Assembly (NCBI GenBank): GCA_943787205.1
Contig: CALSLN010000027.1
Location: forward strand, 1-41,034
DNA from: an uncultured Rhodospirillaceae bacterium
Lineage (GTDB): Bacteria; Pseudomonadota; Alphaproteobacteria; Rhodospirillales; Rhodospirillaceae
Reading direction: 5' to 3'
Length of the DNA stretch: 41,034 bases
This document shows, one piece after another, positions 7,722 through 15,101 of this stretch (positions are counted from its first letter, which is position 1; each line of letters opens with the position of its first letter). The position numbers were made by a program, and so were the translations under genes. The notes beneath the pieces are model-generated. The model was not told the origin of the DNA, did no database searches, and worked only from the letters and a program-made list of their open reading frames with translations.

Positions 7722-8881
7722 GACGTGCCTCCTTCGCCCGTTAGGCGTGGGTGAACGACCTTTCCATCCTTGGTCACCAGAGTTCCTGTTACAACATCAT
7801 CATCCCAATCAATGGAAAGGTTACCTGTTTCCTTGTCAATCATCGGCGACAGGAAATTAAACAGATTGCGGGAATAGAGAGCGCTTGAATCACGGGCTAG
7901 GCGCGCAGGCATATTCGCGTGACCAATAATGGTAACGCCGTTATCCGTCGTTACAGTCTCACCGAGTTTCGAGCCCTCGACATTGCCGCCAGATTCAACA
8001 GCCAAATCAACAATGATTGAGCCCGCTTTCATTTCAGCCACAACGTCAGCCGCGATCAGCATCGGTGCTGGTCTGCCCGGAATGAGGGCTGTGGTGATCA
8101 CGATGTCCGCTTTTGCCACCTCAGCACGCACGGCGTCAGCCTGTTTCTGCTTGAATTCATCGCTCATTTCCTTGGCATAGCCACCTTCTGTTTCGGCAGC
8201 CTTCATCGCCTCTTCATCAACGACGATAAATTTTCCACCGAGACTTTCGACTTGCTCCTTCGCAGCGAAACGCACGTCTGTGGCCATAACGACAGCGCCA
8301 AGACGCTTAGCCGTTGCGATAGCCTGCAATCCAGCAACTCCCGCTCCGAAGACCAGCACACGGGCTGGCGCAATAGTTCCAGCGGCCGTCATCATCATCG
8401 GCATGGCTCGACCAAAAGTTGCGGCCGCATCAATCACTGCTTTGTACCCAGATAAATTTGATTGCGAGGACAATATGTCCATCGACTGGGCACGCGAGAT
8501 CCGCGGCATCAGTTCCATGGCGAAGGCCGTCACGCTCTGCTTCGCGAGTGCGTTAATCGCATCTTTCTCTGTCAGAGCCTGCAACGCGGAAATGAGTATC
8601 GTATTCTTAGTAAGGCTCGCCACCTCATCGTCGCCGTCCGCACCGGACATCGGGCGGGACACCTTGAGAACAACATCGGCCCCCTTAAGTACATCTGCCG
8701 TCGACACCGCGATGCTGGCGCCGGCCTCCTCAAAAGCGGAGTCTGAGATATGGGACGCTTGTCCGGCACCGCTTTCGACGGAAACGTCACAGGACAGAGC
8801 AATAAATTTTTTGACCGTCTCCGGGGTCGCGGCCACACGCGTTTCCCCAGGCCGCCGCTCCTTCAATACTGCGATCTTCAT
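7718..8881 (-). CDS. pntAA: NAD(P) transhydrogenase, alpha subunit part 1 (NAD-binding)
   Basis: A 387-residue soluble protein of the alanine dehydrogenase/PntA N-terminal family: it opens with KIAVLKERRPGETRVAATP, and the NAD-binding domain carries GAGVAGLQAIATAKRLGA followed by ATDVR. It forms domain I of the transhydrogenase, binding NAD(H) and docking on PntB domain III. First gene of the operon; a 169-base gap containing no visible gene separates it from the divergent DUF3108 gene, so the promoter should lie there. Confidence 0.96.
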   Translation of the reverse strand: MKIAVLKERRPGETRVAATPETVKKFIALSCDVSVESGAGQASHISDSAFEEAGASIAVSTADVLKGADVVLKVSRPMSGADGDDEVASLTKNTILISALQALTEKDAINALAKQSVTAFAMELMPRISRAQSMDILSSQSNLSGYKAVIDAAATFGRAMPMMMTAAGTIAPARVLVFGAGVAGLQAIATAKRLGAVVMATDVRFAAKEQVESLGGKFIVVDEEAMKAAETEGGYAKEMSDEFKQKQADAVRAEVAKADIVITTALIPGRPAPMLIAADVVAEMKAGSIIVDLAVESGGNVEGSKLGETVTTDNGVTIIGHANMPARLARDSSALYSRNLFNFLSPMIDKETGNLSIDWDDDVVTGTLVTKDGKVVHPRLTGEGGTS

Positions 8882-9050
8882 GGGTACCCTTCACCTTCAT
8901 CTTAGCCATCCCATATGCCCTATCCCCCGCGCTTTGTGAAGGGGGCCTTGAGCTGCCAGCCATGCATACATGGCGATCAGCGCCCCGAGCCAGGGGTGGA
9001 CCCGGGTAGGAAATCCAATACAGTGACATTCCCGTAGGCGCTTATATGGG

Positions 9051-9962
9051 TTGGCTAGGCGAGCGTTTCATATGCACCACTTTGTCACATTTTTAGCGCT
9101 CTGCCTGTCTTTGGGCACCGCGAGCAACATAGCGATGGCGGCGCCCCTCAACCCGCAATCAGAGCGCTTGGCCTATAACCTGAAGGTCGGTGGCCTGCAT
9201 GTGGCCGATTTTCTCGCCGAATTCGATGAAAATGAGACTGGCTACCGAACCACGCTGACGATGGAAACACGTGGAATGGCGCGCTGGTTCCAAGATTTCC
9301 GTGCTGAAGTCAAAGGAGACGGCACCTTTTCCATTGAAACCGGACAAGGCCCCACGCCCGTTCCTCGGCAATTTGACCGGGCTTGGGCCGCGGAGCAAAT
9401 CTCATCCTCTTTAACCATAGCCTACGATCCAATGACTAGGCTGGCACGGCCCGAAGAGCGCACCTTCAACCCCCAAACCGGCGAAGCAATTGCCCTCGAA
9501 GATCTCGACTGGAACCGCGACCGTAAGATTCCAGAGCCAGTACCAGATGCCATGCGGATCGGCGTGTTTGACCCCATGGCAGCCTTTGTCGCGGCACGAG
9601 GGCAAATTGTTCATCATCGTCAAAGCGAGTTCCGAATTCCCATATACGATGGCCGGAGGCGCTATGATCTGGTTGGCCGCGTTGAAGCCCCTCGCATGTT
9701 TTGGATCGGCGGCCAGGACGTCGAACTCGTCCCAGTACTGGCCAGCGTTGAGCCCGTGTTTGGATTTGACCGTGAGCGCACGGAATCTATGCAAGACAGC
9801 GGCGGTAAAATTTTATTTAGCCCCGACGATCGATTTATCCCAATGCAGATCATCCTCGAAGGGCGTGCCTTCTCAAGTGTGATGAACTTAACCGCCGATT
9901 GCAGAATTGATACAGCAACCTGCGAACAAATTGCGGATGCTAGTAAGGCCAATTCAGACTAG
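9051..9962 (+). CDS. DUF3108 domain protein, exported
   Basis: A 303-residue protein (from TTG) with an N-terminal signal peptide (hydrophobic core LALCLSLGTASNIAMA then AAP). The mature part (YNLKVGGLHVADFLAEFD, MARWFQDFRAEVKGDGTF) matches the DUF3108 family, exported beta-rich proteins of unknown function. The start is uncertain. TTG at 9051 adds a basic stretch (ARR) that makes a more normal signal-peptide start; ATG at 9072 has an AGGCGAG element at a suitable distance. It shares no operon signal with the transhydrogenase, which diverges. It is followed 2 bases later by a membrane protein, suggesting co-expression. Confidence 0.85.
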   Translation: MARRAFHMHHFVTFLALCLSLGTASNIAMAAPLNPQSERLAYNLKVGGLHVADFLAEFDENETGYRTTLTMETRGMARWFQDFRAEVKGDGTFSIETGQGPTPVPRQFDRAWAAEQISSSLTIAYDPMTRLARPEERTFNPQTGEAIALEDLDWNRDRKIPEPVPDAMRIGVFDPMAAFVAARGQIVHHRQSEFRIPIYDGRRRYDLVGRVEAPRMFWIGGQDVELVPVLASVEPVFGFDRERTESMQDSGGKILFSPDDRFIPMQIILEGRAFSSVMNLTADCRIDTATCEQIADASKANSD

Positions 9963-9964
9963 CA

Positions 9965-10780
9965 ATGGAAGCTGCCCTTCTGTTTCCCACGCGAGTTTTG
10001 TTTAGCGAGCCTTGGGAAATTCGTTTTGTAATCGGTGCAAGCACGAGCATTCTTATCTTAGCCGTCGCGCTACTTCGGCTGAACCGACTAAGACCCGCAG
10101 CCGTATATGACCCACAGCGGGCCTGGCTGCGCGCAGCGATCTATTTCTTGTTCTGTTTCTTGGTCTCCTGGGCCGCCGGTGTGCTGCCAGTCCTGAGATC
10201 TATCCCCATCGTGCGCCCTGATCAGATCGGAGCCCCCTTGTGGTGGGGCGCAACAACTGGGTTAGCTGCAATCATCCTATTTGGCTACGGCGTCATTTGG
10301 CGTGGCGGCACTGCGTCTCACGGAAGACGCTTATCCCTTGCTCCACTTCTTGTTTTTGGAATTTTATGGGGTTTTGCAACTGGAGAGCTACTCCTAAGCA
10401 TATGGTCCATCATCGAGAAGGCTGGTTTCGGGCCGGTTGCATCCGCAGTTGGAACATTTCTTATTGGCGGTTCTCTAAATGGTCTGTGGCATTCGAAGTA
10501 CTGGGATATTCGTGTTTCTCCAGACCATAACGTTCTGGAATGCAATCGAACCAAAATCCTCCTCGCACATTTTCCAAATCTGATCTTTAGTCTTATGCAC
10601 TTAGTTCAGTTCTCTAACCCTTATGTATTCGTGCTGGGGCAAGTTATCGCGCTTACGATATCTACACTGGTGATGCGCTTTCCACCTTTCTGGGGCCCAG
10701 CCTCGGCCATGGTCCCTCAGCACCCTCCGGAGGGTCGGCCGAGAGCAGAGCTTGATGCATTAATAAATCAAGCGCCTTAG
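9965..10780 (+). CDS. integral membrane protein of unknown family
   Basis: A 271-residue protein with about six or seven hydrophobic segments (near residues 18-38, 51-71, 85-107, 118-142, 148-170 and 200-235). I do not recognise a family. Two possible functional clues are an HSKYWDIRV segment and a hydrophilic C-terminus of about 30 residues. It begins 2 bases after the DUF3108 stop and is followed 27 bases later by another membrane protein, so the three are probably one transcript. Confidence 0.75.
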   Translation: MEAALLFPTRVLFSEPWEIRFVIGASTSILILAVALLRLNRLRPAAVYDPQRAWLRAAIYFLFCFLVSWAAGVLPVLRSIPIVRPDQIGAPLWWGATTGLAAIILFGYGVIWRGGTASHGRRLSLAPLLVFGILWGFATGELLLSIWSIIEKAGFGPVASAVGTFLIGGSLNGLWHSKYWDIRVSPDHNVLECNRTKILLAHFPNLIFSLMHLVQFSNPYVFVLGQVIALTISTLVMRFPPFWGPASAMVPQHPPEGRPRAELDALINQAP

Positions 10781-10807
10781 ACAGTTGGCGCCACTTTGGA
10801 GAAAACA

Positions 10808-11341
10808 ATGCTTATCCCCTCTCCCACAGCCACGACTCTTCTATTTGAAAACCTGATCTTCTTTACCATCGCAACCCTAATACTGGCCGTCGGCATCAAA
10901 CGGTATCCCGGTGCACGACCCTTTCCAGGACCAGTGACCCCATGGCCAGCCTGGTTCAAGGTTTGGTTCAAAGTGATCTGGGTGGTTGGGTTTTTACTGC
11001 CAATCCTCATCCTCGTTGGGTGGGGAGGTGTCGCCGGGGAATCCATAGTGTGGCTTGCAATCGGCCCCTATTTTCTTTTGTTCTTCCTGCAAATCGGTAC
11101 TGAACAAGTGATTTGGAAGAAGTATCAGAGCCCCATGTGGGTTGCCGTGCCCTGTCTATATTTGCCATGGCGGGTGTGGCAATGCGTTCGGGGCCTTGAA
11201 ACAATTGACCCCCGAACAGACCTGGCTTTCGTCGAATACACGTTGTGGGCCTTGCTCATTTTATGGATCATAAATATCGGTGTGCACTTCACCGGTATTC
11301 CTGCTTCAATGCGCTGGAATGAACCACGGGCCAACGCATAG
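10808..11341 (+). CDS. integral membrane protein of unknown family
   Basis: A 177-residue protein with four to five hydrophobic segments (near residues 11-29, 52-73, 77-95, 106-120 and 140-160). The ATG at 10808 is preferred over the TTG at 10796 because GGAG at 10798-10801 lies six bases upstream of the ATG and would fall inside the longer version. No recognised family. Two Trp-rich stretches flank the second helix. It ends 23 bases before the next gene on the same strand. Confidence 0.72.
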   Translation: MLIPSPTATTLLFENLIFFTIATLILAVGIKRYPGARPFPGPVTPWPAWFKVWFKVIWVVGFLLPILILVGWGGVAGESIVWLAIGPYFLLFFLQIGTEQVIWKKYQSPMWVAVPCLYLPWRVWQCVRGLETIDPRTDLAFVEYTLWALLILWIINIGVHFTGIPASMRWNEPRANA

Positions 11342-11364
11342 AAAGCCCCTAAGAAAGATAGACC

Positions 11365-11940
11365 ATGACAGAACGGTTTCCAGTCGGTTCCACGGCCTAC
11401 ACCAAAGATGGCCACCCCTATACCGTAGAAGAAGTTGCTGGTGGCATGGTCTATTGCTCATTGCCAAACGGAACCGAAACAGACTTTCCCGAAGACTCTC
11501 TGTTGAGTGAACAAGAATGGGCCGGGCGTTCTGGTGGACAAGATGAAGTCATCTATGGGCGCATTAAGCGTGCCAAAGCCTATACAACACCAACAGCGAA
11601 ATTAAACCAAGCGGCCGCAAAGAAGATACTCGCTCGTGCGGAGGGATTATCTCCGGGCATCCTCGATTTTGCTGCCTATACGATTGGTGTTCAAAACTTG
11701 TCAGAGAGCGGACATGACGATCACCTGGAAGGGCTATCGATTGTAAAATGCAGGGATGTGTTCGACTCTCATTCCCCAGAAAAACAGGCGAGTGCTCTCG
11801 CAAGCATATTAGGCTCTCAAGCCAGCGTCTTTGTCAGCATTGCCGACCTTGGCGACAATTTACTAAGAGCCATGATCGACAAAGGTATGGCAGGCCATGC
11901 CACGGCATTTGACGAATTCTGCGACCGACCGAGACGATAG
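11365..11940 (+). CDS. hypothetical soluble protein
   Basis: A 191-residue protein with no signal peptide or membrane segment. The N-terminal 50 residues (KDGHPYTVEEVAGGMVYCSL then PNGTETDFPEDSLL) look like a small beta domain. The rest is helical with several Ala-rich stretches. I do not recognise the family. It is last in the apparent DUF3108 gene run and faces the FGE-fold gene convergently, with 83 bases between the stops. Confidence 0.7.
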   Translation: MTERFPVGSTAYTKDGHPYTVEEVAGGMVYCSLPNGTETDFPEDSLLSEQEWAGRSGGQDEVIYGRIKRAKAYTTPTAKLNQAAAKKILARAEGLSPGILDFAAYTIGVQNLSESGHDDHLEGLSIVKCRDVFDSHSPEKQASALASILGSQASVFVSIADLGDNLLRAMIDKGMAGHATAFDEFCDRPRR

Positions 11941-11961
11941 ACAATACTTCAAACTACCCAA

Positions 11962-11992
11962 AGAAAAACCCCGCCTCAAATCTGAGACGGGG
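11962..11992 (-). terminator. terminator of the FGE-fold gene
   Basis: On the minus strand, CCCCGTCTCA (11992-11983) pairs with TGAGGCGGGG (11978-11969) with one G-U pair and a four-base loop, followed by TTTTTCT. The T-tract lies only on the minus-strand side, so it terminates the 12024-13007 gene. It is part of the left arm of the 58-base inverted repeat. Confidence 0.85.
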
Positions 11993-12023
11993 TATAGCTA
12001 AATCTAATTTTTAGTCTAGTGAC
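11966..12023. repeat. inverted repeat, left arm (58 bases)
   Basis: The reverse complement of 11966-12023 matches 13211-13268 at 49 of 58 positions by direct comparison, including an uninterrupted 14-base core TTAGCTATACCCCG. The arm ends one base before the stop codon of the enclosed gene. Both arms contain a 24-base hairpin. Confidence 0.88.
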
Positions 12024-13007
12024 CTAGTTTAGGTCGCGCGCGACCCTAAAACCCCAGAAGGCCGCCATACGCCGCTCTGGGTCTCGGCCGCGCCACGTCG
12101 GGCGTTGGCGGTAAGCTTGGGTTATCCAGCCGCCACCGCGAATGGCCCGCCGATCACATGCGCCTTCCACTTCAGCCGCAGAACCATCGGTAGGTTGGTT
12201 AGGGTAGGGCAATATCGAGCAATCCTGATTCCACTCCCACACATTGCCGAGTATGTCGTAAAGGCCGAACTGATTGGGCTCAAAGGAACCGACAGGCGAT
12301 GTATCAGCAAAACCGTCATCACAGGCTGGCGCATCCCAATCTTCTGTGGGCCATTTAGCCGCAGCCGTCGTATCGTACACATTGGCGTAACGACACGCGT
12401 CATCGGGATCCGCACCCCAATAATACAGACTGTCCGTTCCACCCTTTGCTGCATATTCCCACTCCGATTCAGTGGGCAAGCGATAGCGTTGACCTGTTAC
12501 GCCGGAGAGCCATGCAGTATAAGCTCGGGCGTCGCGCCAGGACACGCAAACCACAGCTTCATCATCTCTGACGGGCCGCTTGTACCCGGGGTCCCGCCAT
12601 GTACGGTTTGGCGTCGACATCTCTGTCATCATCCACATGCTGCAATCAACTTCCGGCTCTTGTCCGGTTGCATCGATAAACTTTGCGAACTGGCCAACCG
12701 TGACTTCGAACCGGCCTAAGGCAAAGGAATTAGCTATTGTGATATTTCGCTCGGGTCCCTCTGAGCGTTCTGGGTCGCCAACAGAAGGCGTCCCTTGATT
12801 GGGATCTACATTTCGCTCGGGTCCCTCTGAGCGTTCTGGGTCGCCGTCATTTTCACCCATCGCGAAAGAACCAGATGGAATGACCACCATTTCAGGACAG
12901 TCGGCACAGTCCTGAATGATCGCACCCGGTTCAAGTGAAACGGATTGCCCTGATGCAGATGACGCGAACAAAGAAAAGACAGCGGCTCGAAAAATGATCT
13001 TGATCAT
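12024..13007 (-). CDS. exported FGE/SUMF1-fold (formylglycine-generating-enzyme-like) protein
   Basis: A 327-residue protein with a Sec signal peptide (about 20 residues, SSASGQ). The fold is the FGE-sulfatase/SUMF1 domain: MVVIPSGSFAMGENDGDPER, LGRFEVTVGQFAKFID, CVSWRDARAYTAWLS, RLPTESEWEYAAKGG, GLYDILGNVWEWNQD and the ending GFRVARDLN. The Cys pair used by copper-dependent FGE (just after RGGS in the last conserved block) is missing here: the block reads RGGGWITQAYRQR. A sulfatase-activating role is therefore unlikely and no sulfatase gene is in the window. Between the first two blocks there are two in-frame copies of GDPERSEGPERN. It is framed by an inverted repeat. Role unknown. Confidence 0.88.
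   Translation of the reverse strand: MIKIIFRAAVFSLFASSASGQSVSLEPGAIIQDCADCPEMVVIPSGSFAMGENDGDPERSEGPERNVDPNQGTPSVGDPERSEGPERNITIANSFALGRFEVTVGQFAKFIDATGQEPEVDCSMWMMTEMSTPNRTWRDPGYKRPVRDDEAVVCVSWRDARAYTAWLSGVTGQRYRLPTESEWEYAAKGGTDSLYYWGADPDDACRYANVYDTTAAAKWPTEDWDAPACDDGFADTSPVGSFEPNQFGLYDILGNVWEWNQDCSILPYPNQPTDGSAAEVEGACDRRAIRGGGWITQAYRQRPTWRGRDPERRMAAFWGFRVARDLN
12744..12845 (-). repeat. in-frame 36-base direct repeat inside the FGE-fold gene
   Basis: Identical 36-base copies at 12744-12779 and 12810-12845, offset 66 bases (22 codons), each encoding GDPERSEGPERN. Each copy contains CGCTC / GAGCG arms around a ten-base loop, so each is also a small palindrome. The 30 bases between encode VDPNQGTPSV. 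Confidence 0.93.
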
Positions 13008-13164
13008 TGCGATGTACTCATATGAAGAGATAGCGATCGCTTAAGGTTGGCGTCTGATTGCGTGGTTTGCAAGAGGCTCAAGCCGCTTGCCGCACATAAC
13101 GCCCTAACGATATGCAAAACGGAATTATGGCGTCGATGCCATTAATAAGATGTGCCCTACGCAC

Positions 13165-13193
13165 AAAGAAAGCCCCCGACCGCGAGGTGAGGG
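13165..13193 (-). terminator. terminator after the YcnI-like gene
   Basis: On the minus strand, CCCTCACC (13193-13186), loop TCGC, GGTCGGGG (13181-13174): an eight-pair stem with one mismatch, followed by GCTTTCTTT. It lies downstream of 13294-13956 and upstream of the FGE-fold gene. Confidence 0.6.
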
Positions 13194-13210
13194 TTAATGC
13201 TGAATTTTGC

Positions 13211-13268
13211 GTCGCTAGACTAAGATTTGGACTTAGCTATACCCCGCCTCACATCTGAGACGGGGTTT
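13211..13268. repeat. inverted repeat, right arm (58 bases), with hairpin
   Basis: Counterpart of 11966-12023. It contains a hairpin CCCCGCCTCA (13242-13251) / TGAGACGGGG (13256-13265) followed by TTTT only on the plus strand. Here the terminator-like side faces rightwards, where no plus-strand gene ends, so this arm is not explained as an ordinary terminator of a neighbouring gene. Confidence 0.85.
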
Positions 13269-13293
13269 TGCACACGAGACAAAAAACTTAGTG

Positions 13294-13956
13294 TCAGCGC
13301 GCCATCGCTTCTTGTGAAGGCGCATCACCGCGGATTTGTTCTGGTGTCCACTCCCAAGGGTACTGGCCTTTCGCGGGCTCGCGAACAATAACCATTGGAG
13401 CCGGCCCTGGGGTTGCTGTCATAAACGCCCAAGCCTTCTTAGCAAACTCAGCGTCGTTCACATCAAGCGCTTGTTCAGGCATATCAACGTAAGGGTCGGT
13501 CTTCCCGCCTTCGCAGACTGTAATGTTCTTGAAGTGCATGACCTTGCCGACGTCTTTAGGAATGGTTCCGCGAAACTCAAAATTTGCCCAGCCATCTGAA
13601 GGTACGGGATCTCCCGTCTTGGTCCAGACGATCTCGCCGATCACTTCTGTCACTTCACGGCCGTGCAACATGATAGGCGTTTCGAGGTCCTTCATCTTGT
13701 ATTCAATCGTCCAGCCAACCTTGTCGACAGCCTTGGCATCGATGATACCATCTGGAACTTGAAGTCTGGCCGCGGTCACAGGCGCGCCTTTACAACCATG
13801 GTTAACGTTAAGCACCATAGGGAACAAATGCCCAGCAGGTGCTTCACTCACGTTAAGGACATTATGCGCCGATGCCGAACCAGCGGCGCCCACCGACAAG
13901 CCAGTGCATAAAACCGCACCACCCAGTGTCGTCATCAAACGAGTCTTCAAAGTCAT
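13294..13956 (-). CDS. YcnI-like (DUF1775) periplasmic copper-binding protein
   Basis: A 220-residue protein. The signal peptide ends ASA30 so the mature protein begins at H31. In the YcnI family a mature N-terminal His takes part in copper binding (monohistidine brace), which this start preserves. The core matches DUF1775: HGCKGAPVTAARLQVPDGI and the IVWTKTGDPVP / GWANFEFRGTIP segment. A long C-terminal tail follows (about 60 residues, including PAPMVIVREPAKGQYPWEW) that is not part of the usual domain. Copper handling is an inference from the family; no copper exporter or oxidase gene lies beside it. The FGE-fold gene follows on the same strand after two hairpins. Confidence 0.87.
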   Translation of the reverse strand: MTLKTRLMTTLGGAVLCTGLSVGAAGSASAHNVLNVSEAPAGHLFPMVLNVNHGCKGAPVTAARLQVPDGIIDAKAVDKVGWTIEYKMKDLETPIMLHGREVTEVIGEIVWTKTGDPVPSDGWANFEFRGTIPKDVGKVMHFKNITVCEGGKTDPYVDMPEQALDVNDAEFAKKAWAFMTATPGPAPMVIVREPAKGQYPWEWTPEQIRGDAPSQEAMAR

Positions 13957-14089
13957 GATTTTTCTCCCCTGCGGCCCAGCTCTCGAGCCAGTTCAATTGA
14001 AATCCGGATATCACCTATCAAACTGAACATACCTTGAGGCTAACTCTACCGGCAGTACACCATTAAAGTTGAGACTAGCTCGTATCACG

Positions 14090-14109
14090 ACCGCCTGCAT
14101 TTAGGCGGT
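14090..14109. other. hairpin downstream of the DUF1838 gene
   Basis: ACCGCCT (14090-14096) pairs with AGGCGGT (14103-14109) around a six-base loop. There is no clear T-tract on the minus strand, so it may be a weak terminator or an mRNA-end hairpin of the 14131-15045 transcript. Confidence 0.45.
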
Positions 14110-14130
14110 TTAGCCGGGATCAATCAGTGA

Positions 14131-15045
14131 TTAACCGTGCCGATCCGCCATATATTCCGGAAAATCATCCCGCGGTTCGGTCCAGTTGTCCGTATCAAAA
14201 ATCTCGGGGGTCTGATCCTCAAGAGCCTTGCGGTAGGCTGCGGGGATTTCTTCCGGCCCACTAATTTTTGCACCATACGCCCGTCCCCAGGTCCGCCCGG
14301 GTTGTCCACCCATTCCCCACCACGGGTGCCAGCTGACAAGGTTTTGGAATTGAATGTGCGACTGGACGCTGGTGATCTCACGGTTCACAACGTCCTTAAG
14401 GTTAGCAAAATACACATAGTGAGAGTCCCACCAGAATGTATCGCCCGCTGATTCCTTTGGAAATACTTCTGGACTCATGGGGTTTGGAAACGAAAAGGCT
14501 GAGGCGCTCGGAATCATCACAGTATCGCCGAACACCTGCAATTGAAGCGGCTTTGGCTTGAGTGTCGCTAGTTCCCCAGTGACCATTCCGTCTGGTCCTA
14601 TCTCTACGGATAGTGGACCACCGATAAATCGCCACGGCTTACGCTTTTCACCGGTAACTGGGTTTTCCCAAACCTCGAGCACTTCGTCAGAATCAAACTT
14701 CGTGTAGACGCCTGATTCAAACACTTTAGCGGCCTGATTCCCGTTCGGCAGTGTCCGCCATTTACCGACGTTCAAATTGCTCATCGTGGCGAAGGGAATC
14801 AGGTTACCCGCGTGGGTGTAGCCATAGAGATGCAAACGAAAAAAGGAATAAATCGTCTCTTCACCCGATGAACCCTTCACTGCAGATTGAATGCGCACTC
14901 GCTCTGCAGGGTCTTCCCAATTGAGTTCAGGAGGGACACTCGAGGCGAGGGTTGGCATGGCCGGTGTAACGGCGGCAGCCGCGCTGGCGGCAAATAGAAA
15001 GGAATCACGGCGGCTTAAGGTTGGCAGTGTCGGCATGGTCTTCAT
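14131..15045 (-). CDS. DUF1838 family protein, Tat-exported
   Basis: A 304-residue protein. LSRRDSFLF at residues 10-18 followed by an Ala-rich hydrophobic stretch and LAS is a twin-arginine leader. The mature part matches DUF1838, a family of unknown function found in proteobacteria and fungi; it is rich in Trp and Tyr, with conserved-looking segments near IYSFFRLHLYGYTHAG and VSWHPWWGMGG. No catalytic motif can be named with confidence. Neighbours on the same strand are a YcnI-like copper protein downstream (174-base gap) and the ABC1 kinase upstream (56-base gap). Confidence 0.86.
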   Translation of the reverse strand: MKTMPTLPTLSRRDSFLFAASAAAAVTPAMPTLASSVPPELNWEDPAERVRIQSAVKGSSGEETIYSFFRLHLYGYTHAGNLIPFATMSNLNVGKWRTLPNGNQAAKVFESGVYTKFDSDEVLEVWENPVTGEKRKPWRFIGGPLSVEIGPDGMVTGELATLKPKPLQLQVFGDTVMIPSASAFSFPNPMSPEVFPKESAGDTFWWDSHYVYFANLKDVVNREITSVQSHIQFQNLVSWHPWWGMGGQPGRTWGRAYGAKISGPEEIPAAYRKALEDQTPEIFDTDNWTEPRDDFPEYMADRHG

Positions 15046-15101
15046 CTCCCCAAAAAAGTTGGGCGAAGCCTAGACCAGGATTTTAATCTGACACAGGGGC
15101 A

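Noticed and set aside
8280..8939. 219-codon plus-strand open frame
   Set aside because: It lies opposite pntAA, whose conserved transhydrogenase sequence is unmistakable; the plus-strand frame is a shadow.
12105..12719. 204-codon plus-strand open frame
   Set aside because: Shadow of the FGE-fold gene on the minus strand, which has a signal peptide and all family blocks.
12744..12845. Direct repeats as a possible CRISPR fragment
   Set aside because: Only two copies, a single 30-base spacer, in frame inside a gene, and no cas genes nearby.
12024..13007. Annotation as a sulfatase-activating formylglycine-generating enzyme
   Set aside because: The copper-binding Cys pair is missing and there is no sulfatase gene in the window; only the fold is supported.
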